A DNA stretch of 27,470 nt from DASWHK01 sp036398215 (GCA_036398215.1 DASWHK010000171.1:1-27470); one strand, 5' to 3'. Counted from the first letter of the stretch, positions 1-9,088 are shown. Made by a program: numbers and translations. The notes: generated from the letters alone by a model not told the origin.

Positions 1-2127
1 CCCCCCGCCGTCCATGTCCTCGGGTATCGGGCCGAGCGCGACCTGAGGGAGGCGGGCTTGATCATCGAGGAGGACGAGGGGGAGGAAGGGGAGGAGGAGG
101 AGGAAGAGGAGGCCGGCGACGGGCGCGGCGTCGCCGCCCAGGTGAGCCTGGCCGCCGGAACGACGCTGGTGCCGTTCGTCGCCGTCGGCGGCGACCCGGC
201 GGCGCTCGATATCGACGAGGCCTTCGCCGCCCTGATCTCGGCGCCCGGCCTGGCGTGGGTCGAAAACTACAACCATTTTCGCGGCTTCCTCGGCAACGAC
301 GGCACCACGAGCTTGCTCGGCCTCGGTGCCGGCACCCCGAGCCAGAGCTTCAAGGACGCCTTCGTATGGGCCAAGGTCGGCCTCGAGTCGCTGCGCGCCG
401 TCGTCCCCGGGGTCGGCGCCGGCATGCTCTCCGCGGCCGGCGGGCCGGCGGCGGCAGATGCGGGAGCTGCCGCGGTCCCGGAGCTCGGCGGCGTCGGCGC
501 GCTCTGGGGGGCCATGGCGGCCGACGCCTACGGGGATCGCGCCGCGGCCGCCGACACGTTGCGACTGATGGCCCACTACCAGGGCATCGACGGGCGCCTG
601 CCGAGCGCCGTCTCGCCGTCGCGCGAGGTCCGCTACAACGCGGCCGCCACCACCCCGCTGTTCGTGATCGCTGCCGAGAACCACGTCCGCACCTGGGGCG
701 ATCGCGCGCTCCTCGGCGAGCTGTGGCCGGCGATCACCCGGGCGCTCGACTACGGGGCCGCCGCCGACCGCAACGAGGACGGCCTCATCGACGGCTACGG
801 CGCCGCGGACCGCTGGGGCGGCGGCCCCGAGGTGGTGACCCCGATCGATCTAGCGGCGCTGTGGGGGGCGGCGCTGGAGGCGGGGGCCCGCCTGGCGGAA
901 TGGCAAGGCGACGGCCAGCGGACCGCCGCCAGCAGACAGGGCGCCGACCGGGTCCGCCAGATCCTCAACCAGGAGTACTGGGACCCCAACAGCCGCAGCT
1001 TCGACTTCGCCAAGCGCCGCGACGGCACCTTCGACAGCGCGCGGACGGCGCTGCCCGCGCTGCCGATCGTGTTCCGGCTGCTGGATCCCACCGCCGACGC
1101 CGCCCTCGACCAGCTCGCCGGGGCCGAGCTGAGCACCGACTGGGGCGTCGGCCTGGCCGGCATCGCGCCACCGCCCGCCGAGAGCGCGGCGGCCGCCCCG
1201 GCCCCCGACCCGCACCCCCTCGCCGACCGGGTCGACCCGCTCTTCACCGGCTGGGCAGCGCTGGCGGAGTTCGCCCGCCACCGCGCCGACGCCGGCTTCG
1301 CCCATACGCTCGCCAACCTGCAGCTGCTCGCCCACGGCAACCTCGGCCGCGTCCCGGCGGCGCTGGGCCGTGACCGCTTCGAGGCCGTCTCCGGCGCCTC
1401 CCACTCGGCCGCCGGCCAGGCGCTCACCATCCTGCCGGTGATCTGGGGGCTGCTGGGCATCCGTGCCGACGCCATGGACACCGCCGGCGGCACGGTGGGC
1501 GGCACCCTGACGGTGGCACCCCACCTGCCGGCGGCCTGGGACGAGGTCACGGTGGAGCGGGTGCGCATCGGCAACGACGAGCTCCGCGTTCGGGTGCGGC
1601 GCCGGGCGAGCCAGACCCATTTCCACCTCACCCACCTCAAGGGCAACATGCCGCTGCGGCTGCGTCTCTCCGCCCATGTCCCCAACGACGTGCAGGTCAA
1701 CCTCAACCGCGACCTCGTCGGCGCGACGCTGGAGGGGGACGAGGTCATCGAGGAGTCGTCGGCCGACCGCTCCTCCACCGCCGTGGTGAGGACGACGGCG
1801 ACCGAGTCGATCGTCACCTTCGATCATGGCGAGTACCCGCTGCTGATCGCCCCGCAGGTGACCCCGCAACCCGGGGCCCCCTCCCAGGGCTTGCGGGTCA
1901 TCCGCAGCCGCTACCTCGGGGGGGTCATGAGCATCGAGGTCGAGGGCCTGCCGGGCACCGCCTATACTCTGCGCCTGCGGGCACCCTGGCGGATCGCGCA
2001 GGTGACGGGAGTGCCGAATCCGACCATCGGCCAGCCCGAGGCGGGGTCGGCGACGATCCAGATCGTCATCCCCGGCAGCGGCGGCCGCTACCAGCGGGTC
2101 AACCTCGAGGTCTCGTTCGCGCGATGA
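1..2127 (+). CDS. Six-hairpin glycosidase-like protein, 5' end outside window
   Basis: The frame is open to the first base, so the true start lies to the left; 708 residues are visible. Visible residues 23-37 form an almost pure Glu/Asp run encoded by a purine-rich stretch. A long helical region follows with features of an (alpha/alpha)6 toroid: aromatic-rich segments (WVENYNHF, DAFVWAKVGLE), an alternating Trp/Leu pattern, and an acidic loop DRNEDGLIDGYG of the type found in amylo-alpha-1,6-glucosidase and related six-hairpin enzymes. The C-terminal third is beta-rich (GGTLTVAPHLPAAWDEVTVE), as in the C-terminal sandwich of such proteins. The stop overlaps the next start in an ATGA, suggesting coupled translation. 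I infer a carbohydrate-active enzyme; the GH family and substrate cannot be named from this. It could be a catalytically altered relative. Confidence 0.6.
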   Translation, partial: PPAVHVLGYRAERDLREAGLIIEEDEGEEGEEEEEEEAGDGRGVAAQVSLAAGTTLVPFVAVGGDPAALDIDEAFAALISAPGLAWVENYNHFRGFLGNDGTTSLLGLGAGTPSQSFKDAFVWAKVGLESLRAVVPGVGAGMLSAAGGPAAADAGAAAVPELGGVGALWGAMAADAYGDRAAAADTLRLMAHYQGIDGRLPSAVSPSREVRYNAAATTPLFVIAAENHVRTWGDRALLGELWPAITRALDYGAAADRNEDGLIDGYGAADRWGGGPEVVTPIDLAALWGAALEAGARLAEWQGDGQRTAASRQGADRVRQILNQEYWDPNSRSFDFAKRRDGTFDSARTALPALPIVFRLLDPTADAALDQLAGAELSTDWGVGLAGIAPPPAESAAAAPAPDPHPLADRVDPLFTGWAALAEFARHRADAGFAHTLANLQLLAHGNLGRVPAALGRDRFEAVSGASHSAAGQALTILPVIWGLLGIRADAMDTAGGTVGGTLTVAPHLPAAWDEVTVERVRIGNDELRVRVRRRASQTHFHLTHLKGNMPLRLRLSAHVPNDVQVNLNRDLVGATLEGDEVIEESSADRSSTAVVRTTATESIVTFDHGEYPLLIAPQVTPQPGAPSQGLRVIRSRYLGGVMSIEVEGLPGTAYTLRLRAPWRIAQVTGVPNPTIGQPEAGSATIQIVIPGSGGRYQRVNLEVSFAR

Positions 2128-3299
2128 GCAAGAGCGTCTCCGACCGCCATGCCTGGTACGCCCTCGACACCGCCAAGGTCAACCGCCTCGCCTTCAACGG
2201 CTCGCCGGAGCCAACTCTGGGCATCGAGGTCGAGTATCAGATCATCGATCCGGAGAGCGGCGAGCTGGCCCCCGGCGGCCCGGCGATCCTCGAGGCCTTC
2301 GACCAGCCGGCCTACGCCAAGCCCGAGCTGCTGCGCTCCACCGTCGAGCTCAACGTCGGCCCCTGCCGCACCGCCGGGGAGGCGGGCGCCCACCTCGCCG
2401 AGCGGCTCGCCGCCCTGCGCAAGACCGCCCTGCAGCTGGGCTTCGACCTCATCGCCGCCGGCACTCATCCGACGTCGGCCTGGGAAGACCAGGAGATCAC
2501 CGACTCGCCGCGCTATCGCAACCTCCTGGAGCGCATGCAGTGGCCGGCGCGCCGGCTGATGATCTTTGGTGTCCACGTCCACGTCGGCGTCGGCAGCGGC
2601 GAGAAGGCCATTGCGATCACCAACTCGCTGACCACCTTCCTGCCCCACCTGCTGGCGCTGTCGGCGTCGAGCCCCTTCTGGCACGGCGAGGACACCGGCC
2701 TGGCGTCGGTGCGGGTGAAGATCTTCGAGTCGCTGCCGGCCGCCGGTCTCCCCTACCGGATGGTCAACTGGGGCGAGTTCCAGCGCTTCATGAACACCCT
2801 GATGAACGCCGGCGCCATCGAGTCGATCCGCGAGATCTGGTGGGACGTCCGCCCCCATCCCGTCTTCGGGACGGTCGAGGTGCGGATCGCCGACGCCCTG
2901 CCCAGCATCCGCGAGACCATCGCCGTGGCGGCCCTCGTCCAGTGCCTGGTGGTCAAGCTATCGGAGATGTACGACGACGGCGAGTACCTGCCGCTCAACC
3001 GCCACTGGATCGTCGCCGAGAACAAGTGGCGGGCGGCTCGCTACGCCGACCAGGCGCTGGTGATCGCCGGCGACTCCGGCGAGCTCCGGCGCCTCGACGA
3101 GATGATCCGCGAGTTGATCGCGTCGCTCGAGCCGGTCGCCCACCGTCTCGACTGCCACGCCGAGCTGCTCGGCAACCTCGAGATCCTCGCCGCGCGGCCG
3201 GCCTTCGAGCGCCTGCGCCGGATCCGCGCCGAGACCGGCAACCTGCTCGAGGTGGTGCGCTACCTGCAGCGCCAACTGGTCGACAACGACCCCTTCTGA
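2124..3299 (+). CDS. Carboxylate-amine ligase, YbdK/GCS2 family
   Basis: A 391-residue protein of the glutamate-cysteine ligase type 2 (YbdK) family, close to the usual 370-390 residues. Members couple ATP hydrolysis to amide bond formation between a carboxylate and an amine; some make gamma-glutamylcysteine weakly. Family marks are the N-terminal TLGIEVEYQIID (metal/ATP-site Glu residues), ELLRSTVELNVGPC, the central FGVHVHVGV, RPHPVFGTVEVRIAD, and NKWRAARYA near the C terminus. The ATG at 2124 sits inside the stop of the upstream gene (ATGA), so the two genes are probably translated together. The gene converges on the symporter gene; the 71 bp between them hold what looks like a kinase remnant. 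The real substrate is unknown, so no gene symbol is given. Confidence 0.85.
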   Translation: MSKSVSDRHAWYALDTAKVNRLAFNGSPEPTLGIEVEYQIIDPESGELAPGGPAILEAFDQPAYAKPELLRSTVELNVGPCRTAGEAGAHLAERLAALRKTALQLGFDLIAAGTHPTSAWEDQEITDSPRYRNLLERMQWPARRLMIFGVHVHVGVGSGEKAIAITNSLTTFLPHLLALSASSPFWHGEDTGLASVRVKIFESLPAAGLPYRMVNWGEFQRFMNTLMNAGAIESIREIWWDVRPHPVFGTVEVRIADALPSIRETIAVAALVQCLVVKLSEMYDDGEYLPLNRHWIVAENKWRAARYADQALVIAGDSGELRRLDEMIRELIASLEPVAHRLDCHAELLGNLEILAARPAFERLRRIRAETGNLLEVVRYLQRQLVDNDPF

Positions 3300-3314
3300 C
3301 CCGGCCTCTCCGCA

Positions 3315-3362
3315 TCCCTCGATGGTGTCGGCGACGATCGACCCGACCACCACGATGCGCAC
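3315..3362 (-). pseudogene. Probable N-terminal stub of a PfkB-family sugar kinase
   Basis: Eight bases after the symporter stop, on the same strand, a GTG codon (3362-3360) opens a frame reading MRIVVVGSIVADTIEG. This resembles the first beta-strand and G-S-[IV]-x-x-D motif that start PfkB/ribokinase-type kinases. After about 16 codons the resemblance ends and the frame runs on as noise antisense to the ligase gene. I read this as the start of a kinase gene that once followed the symporter and was removed by a deletion or rearrangement ending near 3315. The match is short, so chance similarity is possible, but codon use (GC-ending codons) suits real coding sequence. Confidence 0.4.
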
Positions 3363-3370
3363 GGCGCCGG

Positions 3371-4843
3371 TCAGCTCGCCGTCTCGACTCCGGCCGGCCC
3401 ACGGCCGCCGCCGAGCAGCGCCGCGACCCCGGCGCAGGCGATCGTTACGAGGGCGCCGAGCAGCGTGTACCAGGTCCAGGCGAGGCCGCCGACGAGGTGC
3501 ACGGCGACGAGCGCCACGACGCCGGCGAGCATCGCCGCGGACGCCTGATTGGCGCTCACCGGCCAGCGGGTCTGCCCGACGACGAAGATCCCCAGGACCG
3601 CGCCGAAGGTGATCGAGGTGATCGTCAGGCCGGCGACCAGCACCGAGCCCCAGGCCTGGGCCATGAAGGCGATCACCGCCAGGCCGGCCGCCCAGGCGGC
3701 CGTGAACCGGTGCGAGGCGCGCAGCGACTGCGCGGCGTCGAGCCCGCGCCAGCGGCCCCAGAGGTCCATCGTCGACACCGAGGCCAGGGCGCTCAGCGAC
3801 GACGACAGCGTCGACATGGCGGCGGCGAACACCGCCGCGATCACCAGCCCGGCGAGGCCGATCGGGAGCTGCTCGGCGATGAAGCGCGGAAACACCTGGT
3901 CGTCGGCGGTGAACGCCACCACCGGCGGCTGAGCCCGATAGAAGGCGTACAGCAGCGTGCCGATCCACAGGAAGAAGCCGATCTGGGCGAACACAATCAC
4001 GCCGCTCGCCACCACCGCCCGCCGCGCCGCCCGCGGCGAGCCCGTCGCCAGCAGCCGCTGCACGAACATCTGATCGGTGCCGTGGGTGGCGGCGGTGAGC
4101 ACCGCGCCGCCGATCAGGCCGCCGAGGAAGGTGTAGGGAACCGACAGATCGAAGCTGAAGTCGAGCCAGGTGAGCTTGCCGGCGGCGCTCAGCTGGGCCG
4201 CCGCCGCCGGCCAGCCGCCGGGGATCCGCTGCAGCAGGATCACGGCCGCGAGCGCCGCGCCGCCGAGGTAGATGAACTGCTGCACGACGTCGTTCCAGAT
4301 CACCGCCCGCAGGCCGCCGCGCAGCGTGTAGTAGAGCGTCACGCCGATGATCAGGCCGATCCCCAGCAGCAGCCGCAGCTGCCGGGGCATCCCGAGCGGC
4401 AGCAGCTGCACCAGCACCAGGGCGGTGGCGAACAAGCGCACCCCGTCGGCGAGCACCCGGTTGACCACGAAGATCAGCGATGCGGTGGTCTGTGCATTGC
4501 CGCCGAAGCGGCGGTGCAGCAGCTCGTAGGCGGTGTTGAAGCGGCCGCTGAAGTAGCCGGGAACCAGGATGGCGGCGACCAGCAGACGGCCGGCGACGTA
4601 GCCGAGCGCCACCTGCAGGAACGTCAGGTCGCCGCCGTAGGCGATGCCGGGAAGGCCGATGAAGGTCAGCGTCGAGGTCTCGGTGGCGACGATCGAGAAG
4701 GCCGCCGCCCACCAGGGCATGTTGCGCCCGGCGAGCAGGTAGTCGTCGAGCGAGCCCTGCGGCCCGGCGAAGCGGCGTCCGATCCAGATGGTGAGGCCGA
4801 AGTAGACGACGACGATCAGCGCGTTGATGCCGGCGCCGCTCAT
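3371..4843 (-). CDS. Sodium:solute symporter (SSS family)
   Basis: A 490-residue membrane protein with about 13 hydrophobic segments, normal for the SSS family. The N terminus (NALIVVVYFGLTIWIGRR, then DDYLLAGRNMPWW) is typical of the first two helices. Other marks are ATETSTLTFIGLPG, the NRVLADGVRLF segment, GLRAVIWNDVVQQFIY, and the Ser/Thr-rich helix AAMSTLSSSLSALASVSTMD, which in this family contributes to the Na2 sodium site. The ATG at 4843 overlaps the murQ stop (ATGA), so it is translated just after MurQ. From this context I infer uptake of MurNAc, GlcNAc-MurNAc or another peptidoglycan sugar with Na+. Unlike the MurP PTS permease it would not phosphorylate its cargo. Substrate is inference; family is firm. 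Confidence 0.88.
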   Translation of the reverse strand: MSGAGINALIVVVYFGLTIWIGRRFAGPQGSLDDYLLAGRNMPWWAAAFSIVATETSTLTFIGLPGIAYGGDLTFLQVALGYVAGRLLVAAILVPGYFSGRFNTAYELLHRRFGGNAQTTASLIFVVNRVLADGVRLFATALVLVQLLPLGMPRQLRLLLGIGLIIGVTLYYTLRGGLRAVIWNDVVQQFIYLGGAALAAVILLQRIPGGWPAAAAQLSAAGKLTWLDFSFDLSVPYTFLGGLIGGAVLTAATHGTDQMFVQRLLATGSPRAARRAVVASGVIVFAQIGFFLWIGTLLYAFYRAQPPVVAFTADDQVFPRFIAEQLPIGLAGLVIAAVFAAAMSTLSSSLSALASVSTMDLWGRWRGLDAAQSLRASHRFTAAWAAGLAVIAFMAQAWGSVLVAGLTITSITFGAVLGIFVVGQTRWPVSANQASAAMLAGVVALVAVHLVGGLAWTWYTLLGALVTIACAGVAALLGGGRGPAGVETAS

Positions 4844-5730
4844 CCGCCGCCGCCGGCCAGCCGCAGGGCCTCCGGGACGTTGCCGTGGGCGCGGCGCAGG
4901 CATTTGGCGGCGGCGGCGCGATCGACGCCGGCCTTGCCCATCACCAGGGCCGTCGGCAGGTCGCCGCCGGCCGCCTCCAGCAGCGCCCGGGCGGCCTCGG
5001 CTTCGACGCCCGCCAGCGCTTCGACGATCGCCAGCGCCCGCCGCCGCAGCTTGGCGTTGCCGGCCTGCACCGCCACCATCCGGTTGCCCCAGACCCGGCC
5101 CAGGCGGATGAAGGCGGCGGTCGAGATCGCGTTGCAGACCAGCTTCTGCGCGGTCCCGGCCTTCATCCTCGTCGAGCCGTCGACGACCTCGTCGCCGACC
5201 GCGACGATGATCGGAATCGCGGCGGCGGCCGCCAGCCGGCTGGAAGGATGGGCGGTCACCGCCACCCCACGGCAACCGCGGCGCCCGGCTTCCTCCAGGG
5301 CGGCACAGGTGAACGGCGTCGCGCCGCTGGCCGACAGCGCCACGACGACGTCGTGGGGGCCGGCGCCGAGGTCGGCGATTTTCGCGATCCCGGCCTGCTC
5401 ATCGTCCTCGGCGCCCTCGACGGCCCGGGCCAACGCCGCGGCGCCGCCGGCGACGATCGCCAGCACGCGATCCTCCTCGATGCCGAAGGTCGGCCGGCAC
5501 TCGGCCGCGTCGAGCGCCCCGATGCGACCGCTGGTGCCGGTGCCGACGTAGATCAACCGGCCGCCCCGCGGCCAGGCCTCCACCAGGGCGTCGACGGCGC
5601 GCCCGGTGGCCTCGGAGGCGGCGTGGGCGGCGGCGACCGCCTCGGCGTCGGCGACCTGGAGGATCTGCAATAGGCGGGCCGTGGAGAGCTCGTGGAGGGG
5701 CTCGACGACGCCGCGGCCTGCTGCCGTCAC
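4840..5730 (-). CDS. murQ: N-acetylmuramic acid 6-phosphate etherase MurQ
   Basis: A 296-residue SIS-domain protein that cleaves the D-lactyl ether of MurNAc-6-phosphate to give GlcNAc-6-phosphate and D-lactate in the cytoplasm. Marks are GGRLIYVGTGTSGRIGALDAAEC (phosphosugar-binding loop, residues 56-78), ALSASGATPF, and AVEGAEDDEQ. E77 and E108 line up with the catalytic Glu83 and Glu114 of the E. coli enzyme (constant offset of 6). The C-terminal part has the small helical UBA-like tail seen in MurQ. I chose the GTG at 5730 because it gives the family's usual N terminus (VVEPLHELST about ten residues in) and length; no strong ribosome site precedes it, and a GTG at 5802 would add 24 unfamiliar residues. 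It overlaps the symporter gene by 4 bases. Confidence 0.9.
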   Translation of the reverse strand: MTAAGRGVVEPLHELSTARLLQILQVADAEAVAAAHAASEATGRAVDALVEAWPRGGRLIYVGTGTSGRIGALDAAECRPTFGIEEDRVLAIVAGGAAALARAVEGAEDDEQAGIAKIADLGAGPHDVVVALSASGATPFTCAALEEAGRRGCRGVAVTAHPSSRLAAAAAIPIIVAVGDEVVDGSTRMKAGTAQKLVCNAISTAAFIRLGRVWGNRMVAVQAGNAKLRRRALAIVEALAGVEAEAARALLEAAGGDLPTALVMGKAGVDRAAAAKCLRRAHGNVPEALRLAGGGG

Positions 5731-5837
5731 GGGCGCCCAGCACGCCGTGGTCGTGGTCGCGGTGCCGCGGATCCGCCGCGAGGGCCTACAGGCTCGGCGC
5801 ACCCCACTTCTACTTCTCGTTCCAACTGGACCCAGCG

Positions 5838-5923
5838 GGTTTTCACGACGGCCTCCCGCCCCTCGCAGACCGTGGTGGAAGCGTCATGGGTCTGGCGCGT
5901 CACACTTCCACCACGGCCTGCTA
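5838..5923. repeat. Cluster of three copies of the 24-bp intergenic repeat, two forming a hairpin
   Basis: Between the fusion gene and murQ (190 bp) lie three copies of a repeat related to CAGGCCGTGGTGGAAGTG. One at 5863-5895 is forward and ends in ATGGGTCTGG; one at 5900-5923 is inverted and perfectly supplies the TAG stop of the fusion gene; a degenerate inverted copy lies at about 5838-5856. The pair 5863-5886/5900-5923 matches at 20 of 24 positions as inverted repeats and would fold into a long hairpin in RNA. It could damp readthrough or protect the upstream mRNA inside this operon. No T-tract follows, so I do not call it an intrinsic terminator. Confidence 0.75.
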
Positions 5924-8900
5924 ACGCCCCGCCGCCGTCGCCCGATCGACGGCCTCGACGACGGCGGCATGGAACTCGATCCGCGCCTCGCGGATCTGGT
6001 TGTTGTCGCGCGTCGGGTGCACCCGGTTGGTGAGCAGGATGACGAACAGCTGTCGCTGCGGGTCGATCCACAGCGAGGTGCCGGTGAAACCTGTGTGGCC
6101 GAAGGCCTCCTCGGAGAACATCGACCAGCTCTGACTCGGGCGGGCGGTGTCCCAGCCCAGCGCCCGGCTGCTGCCCTCGGGACGGTTCTGGCGGCGCGTC
6201 CACTGGGCGATCGTGGTGCGGGCAAGGATGCGCTTGTGGTCGTAGGTACCGCCGTTGAGCAGCATCTGGGCGAAGACCGCCAGGTCCGCGGCGCTCGAAA
6301 AGAGGCCGGCGTGCGGCGCCACCCCGCCCATGGCGGCGGCGTTCTCGTCGTGGACCTCGCCGCGCAGCATGCGCCCCCGCCATGGATCCGACTCGGTCGG
6401 CGGGATCCTCGAGCGCCACTCGGACGGCGGGTTCCAGCGCGTCGAGGTCATTCCCAGCGGCGTGAAGACCTCGCGCATCGCGTACTGCTCGTAGCTCTCG
6501 CCCAGCGCCCGGTCGAGCACCTCGCCGAGCAGGATGATGCCGAGATCGGAGTAGGCGTAGCGCTCGCCGACCGGCGCCTCCAGGTCGGTGGCCTGGATGC
6601 GGCGCAGGATGTCGGCGCCGGTCTCGAGGCCGGCGGCGGCGGGGTCGTAATCGCGAAAGAAGCGAACGTAGGCGGGCAGCCCGGTGGTGTGGATCAGCAG
6701 GTCGCGCACGGTGATGCGCTCCTTGCCGGGGCCGGTCAGCTCCGGCACGTAGGCCTGCACCGGGTAGTCGAGACGCACACGACCGGTCTCGACGGCGCGC
6801 ATCGCCACCGTGGTGGTGGCGATGACCTTGGTCAACGAGGCGAGGTCGAAGATCGCGCCGGCTTGCATCGGGGCGGCGCCTTGCTCGTAGCTCATCGCTC
6901 CGACGGCGCCCAGCTCGACCAGCACGTTGCGGTGGCCGACGGCGTAGACGGCGCCGGGAAAGCCCTGCGAGCTCACGAAGCGCTCGAGCGCCTGCCGCGC
7001 CGGCGCCAGGTCGGCGGCGCTCAGCGGCGTACGATCGAGGATCCCCGGCCCGGTCTCCGAGGCCGCGGCGATGGCCTGCTGATCGCCGCTCGCCGGCGCG
7101 CCGGCTGCCGGCGCGCTGCTTTCGACGGCGGCATCGGCGACGGGCGCGGTCGTTGAGGGCGGTGCCGTCGCCGCGGCCGCGCTCGCGCTCGCGCTCGAAG
7201 CGTCCCGCAGGCGGGCGTCGAGCGCCTCTCTCTGCAGGCCGAAGCCGAGCGGATACAGCCCCGGGACGGTGACCGGCAGCCTGCCGCGCCAGGGAATCTC
7301 GCCGGCCAGCGCCGCCGCCACGGCGCGCTGTAACGGATCGCTCCAACCATAGGCAACGACCGCCGCCGACGCGTCGGGAAAGGCGCTGATCACGTAGGGG
7401 CTGCCCAGGGCCACCAGGACCACCGGGGCCTGCAGCCGGGCGAGGAGCTGCCCGTAACGCTGCTGGCGGTCGGGAAGCGTGATGCGCTCCTGGTACGAGC
7501 GCACCTGGGCGCGCACCGCCATGACCACGACATCGGCGCCCGCCGCCGCGGCCAGCACGTCGGCCGCCTCCTCGCCGCTGCTGCGGCCATCGATGCTGTA
7601 GCTGCTGACGCTGCCGAAGCTGCGCCGCAGGGCGGCGGCCAGCGTCGCGATCTGGACCGGCGTGCTGGTATCGGAGACGCCGACCAGGACGATCGCGCGC
7701 CGCTTGCGGGCGTCGATCGGCAGCACCTCGCGGCGGTCGCGCAGCAGGGTGACGGCGGCGGCCGACACCTCTTCGGCGCGGGCGGCGTCGGCGACCGGCG
7801 CGAAGCGATCGGGAAGGTCGGCCAGCGCCGGGGGATCGACGGCCCGTTGCAGCCCCAGCCTCGCCTTGGCCTGCAGGACTCGGCGCACGGCGTCGTCGAG
7901 GCGTGCGGCCGGCAGCTCGCCGCTCTCGACGCCGCGGACGATGGCGCTGCGCACGGCATCCGGGAATGGCGGCAACAGGACCATGTCGGCGCCGGCCGCC
8001 AGCGCCCGCACCGCCGCCTCGCCGCTCCACCAGTGGAGGGTGATGCCACCCATCTCCATGGCGTCGGTGACCACCAGGCCCTTGAAATCGAGCTGCTTGC
8101 GGAGCAGGTCGGTGAGCACCGCGTGGGAAAGGGTCGCGGGTAGCTGCTCGTCGGCGGTCAGCGCCGGCACCGACAGGTGCGCGGTCATGATCGAGGCGAC
8201 GCCGGCGTCGATGGTCTGGCGGAACGGCGCCAGCTCGACGGCCTGCAGCCGCTGCGCGTCGACCCGCAGCACCGGCATGTCGATGTGCGAGTCGACGCCG
8301 GTGTCGCCGTGCCCCGGGAAGTGCTTGGCGGTTGCCATGGCCCCCGCCGCCTGCGCCCCGGCCACGAACGCCGCCGCCAGCGCGCCGACCTGCTCGGGGC
8401 TCTCCCCGAACGAGCGGACATTGATCACCGGGTTGCGGGGGTTGTTGTTGACGTCGGCGACCGGCGCGAAGATCCAGTGGACGCCGAGGGCGCGGGCGTC
8501 GCGGCCGGTGGCCCGACCCATCCATTCGGCCGCCTCGACGTCGGCGGTAGCGCCCACCGCCATTGCCGTCGGGTACGGCACGGCGCCGCCGATCCGGAAC
8601 TCGGCCCCCCACTCGAAGTCGGCGGCGATCAGCAGCGGCGGCAGCCCGGCGGCGGCGGCCGACCCCTGCAGGTCGGCGACCAGCGCCGCCGCCTCGTAGG
8701 CCTCGGAGCGAAAGAAGATCACGCCGCCGAGCTGGAGAGTCTCGACCTGGCGGGTGAGCTCCTGGCGCTGCACGGCGTCGGCGGCGTAGTACTCGCCGAA
8801 GGCCCGCACCATGATCACCTGGCCGGCGCGCTGCTCCAGGCTCATGCCGGCGAGCGTCGTCTCCACCCACTGGGCCGCCTCGGAAGGCAGGGGCGTGCGG

Positions 8901-9088
8901 GGATCGAGCGGCGCCGCCAGCTGCGGCTCCTGGGCTTCGGCGATGGCCGCGGCGCCCGGCGCGGCGCTGACTTCCGGCGCCTGGACCGGCACCGAAGAAT
9001 GATACGGCAGGAAGGCGAGCAGGCCGAGCAGCAGGAGCAGCGGGCCGCTCAGGGCCCAGCCTCTCGGGTTCGCCAGCCTGAGCTTCAC
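5921..9088 (-). CDS. Fusion of NagZ-like GH3 beta-N-acetylglucosaminidase and AmiE-like serine hydrolase
   Basis: A 1055-residue exported protein with two enzymes. Residues 1-30 look like a signal peptide (KLRLANPR, then a Leu-rich core). About 60-420 is a GH3 barrel with KHFPGHGDTGVDSH at 255-268, the NagZ hallmark whose Asp-His pair acts as general acid/base, and the nucleophile in VTDAMEMGG (D342). About 430-660 is a GH3 C-terminal domain as in B. subtilis NagZ. An Ala/Ser/Pro linker follows (about 665-715). The rest is a beta-lactamase/class C fold: S751-L-T-K754, Y846-S-D848 and H998-T-G. In B. subtilis the GH3 NagZ and the beta-lactamase-fold amidase AmiE are neighbouring genes that strip GlcNAc and peptide from wall fragments. 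The GTG at 9088 follows a purine-rich site (GGAAAAGAG) and gives a normal signal peptide; an ATG at 9157 is the alternative. First gene of the murQ operon. Confidence 0.87.
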   Translation of the reverse strand: MKLRLANPRGWALSGPLLLLLGLLAFLPYHSSVPVQAPEVSAAPGAAAIAEAQEPQLAAPLDPRTPLPSEAAQWVETTLAGMSLEQRAGQVIMVRAFGEYYAADAVQRQELTRQVETLQLGGVIFFRSEAYEAAALVADLQGSAAAAGLPPLLIAADFEWGAEFRIGGAVPYPTAMAVGATADVEAAEWMGRATGRDARALGVHWIFAPVADVNNNPRNPVINVRSFGESPEQVGALAAAFVAGAQAAGAMATAKHFPGHGDTGVDSHIDMPVLRVDAQRLQAVELAPFRQTIDAGVASIMTAHLSVPALTADEQLPATLSHAVLTDLLRKQLDFKGLVVTDAMEMGGITLHWWSGEAAVRALAAGADMVLLPPFPDAVRSAIVRGVESGELPAARLDDAVRRVLQAKARLGLQRAVDPPALADLPDRFAPVADAARAEEVSAAAVTLLRDRREVLPIDARKRRAIVLVGVSDTSTPVQIATLAAALRRSFGSVSSYSIDGRSSGEEAADVLAAAAGADVVVMAVRAQVRSYQERITLPDRQQRYGQLLARLQAPVVLVALGSPYVISAFPDASAAVVAYGWSDPLQRAVAAALAGEIPWRGRLPVTVPGLYPLGFGLQREALDARLRDASSASASAAAATAPPSTTAPVADAAVESSAPAAGAPASGDQQAIAAASETGPGILDRTPLSAADLAPARQALERFVSSQGFPGAVYAVGHRNVLVELGAVGAMSYEQGAAPMQAGAIFDLASLTKVIATTTVAMRAVETGRVRLDYPVQAYVPELTGPGKERITVRDLLIHTTGLPAYVRFFRDYDPAAAGLETGADILRRIQATDLEAPVGERYAYSDLGIILLGEVLDRALGESYEQYAMREVFTPLGMTSTRWNPPSEWRSRIPPTESDPWRGRMLRGEVHDENAAAMGGVAPHAGLFSSAADLAVFAQMLLNGGTYDHKRILARTTIAQWTRRQNRPEGSSRALGWDTARPSQSWSMFSEEAFGHTGFTGTSLWIDPQRQLFVILLTNRVHPTRDNNQIREARIEFHAAVVEAVDRATAAGR

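Noticed and set aside
5731..5802. A longer MurQ start at the GTG at 5802
   Set aside because: It adds 24 residues (Arg- and Thr-rich) with no counterpart in MurQ; the GTG at 5730 gives the normal length.
5838..5923. Intrinsic terminator after the fusion gene
   Set aside because: The stem is strong, but no T-run follows and the arms belong to a dispersed repeat family, so it is listed as a repeat.
5921..7020. Beta-lactamase resistance gene
   Set aside because: The S-x-x-K/Y-S-D/H-T-G set is shared by many serine hydrolases. Its fusion to a NagZ-type enzyme and the recycling neighbourhood favour an AmiE-like wall-fragment hydrolase.
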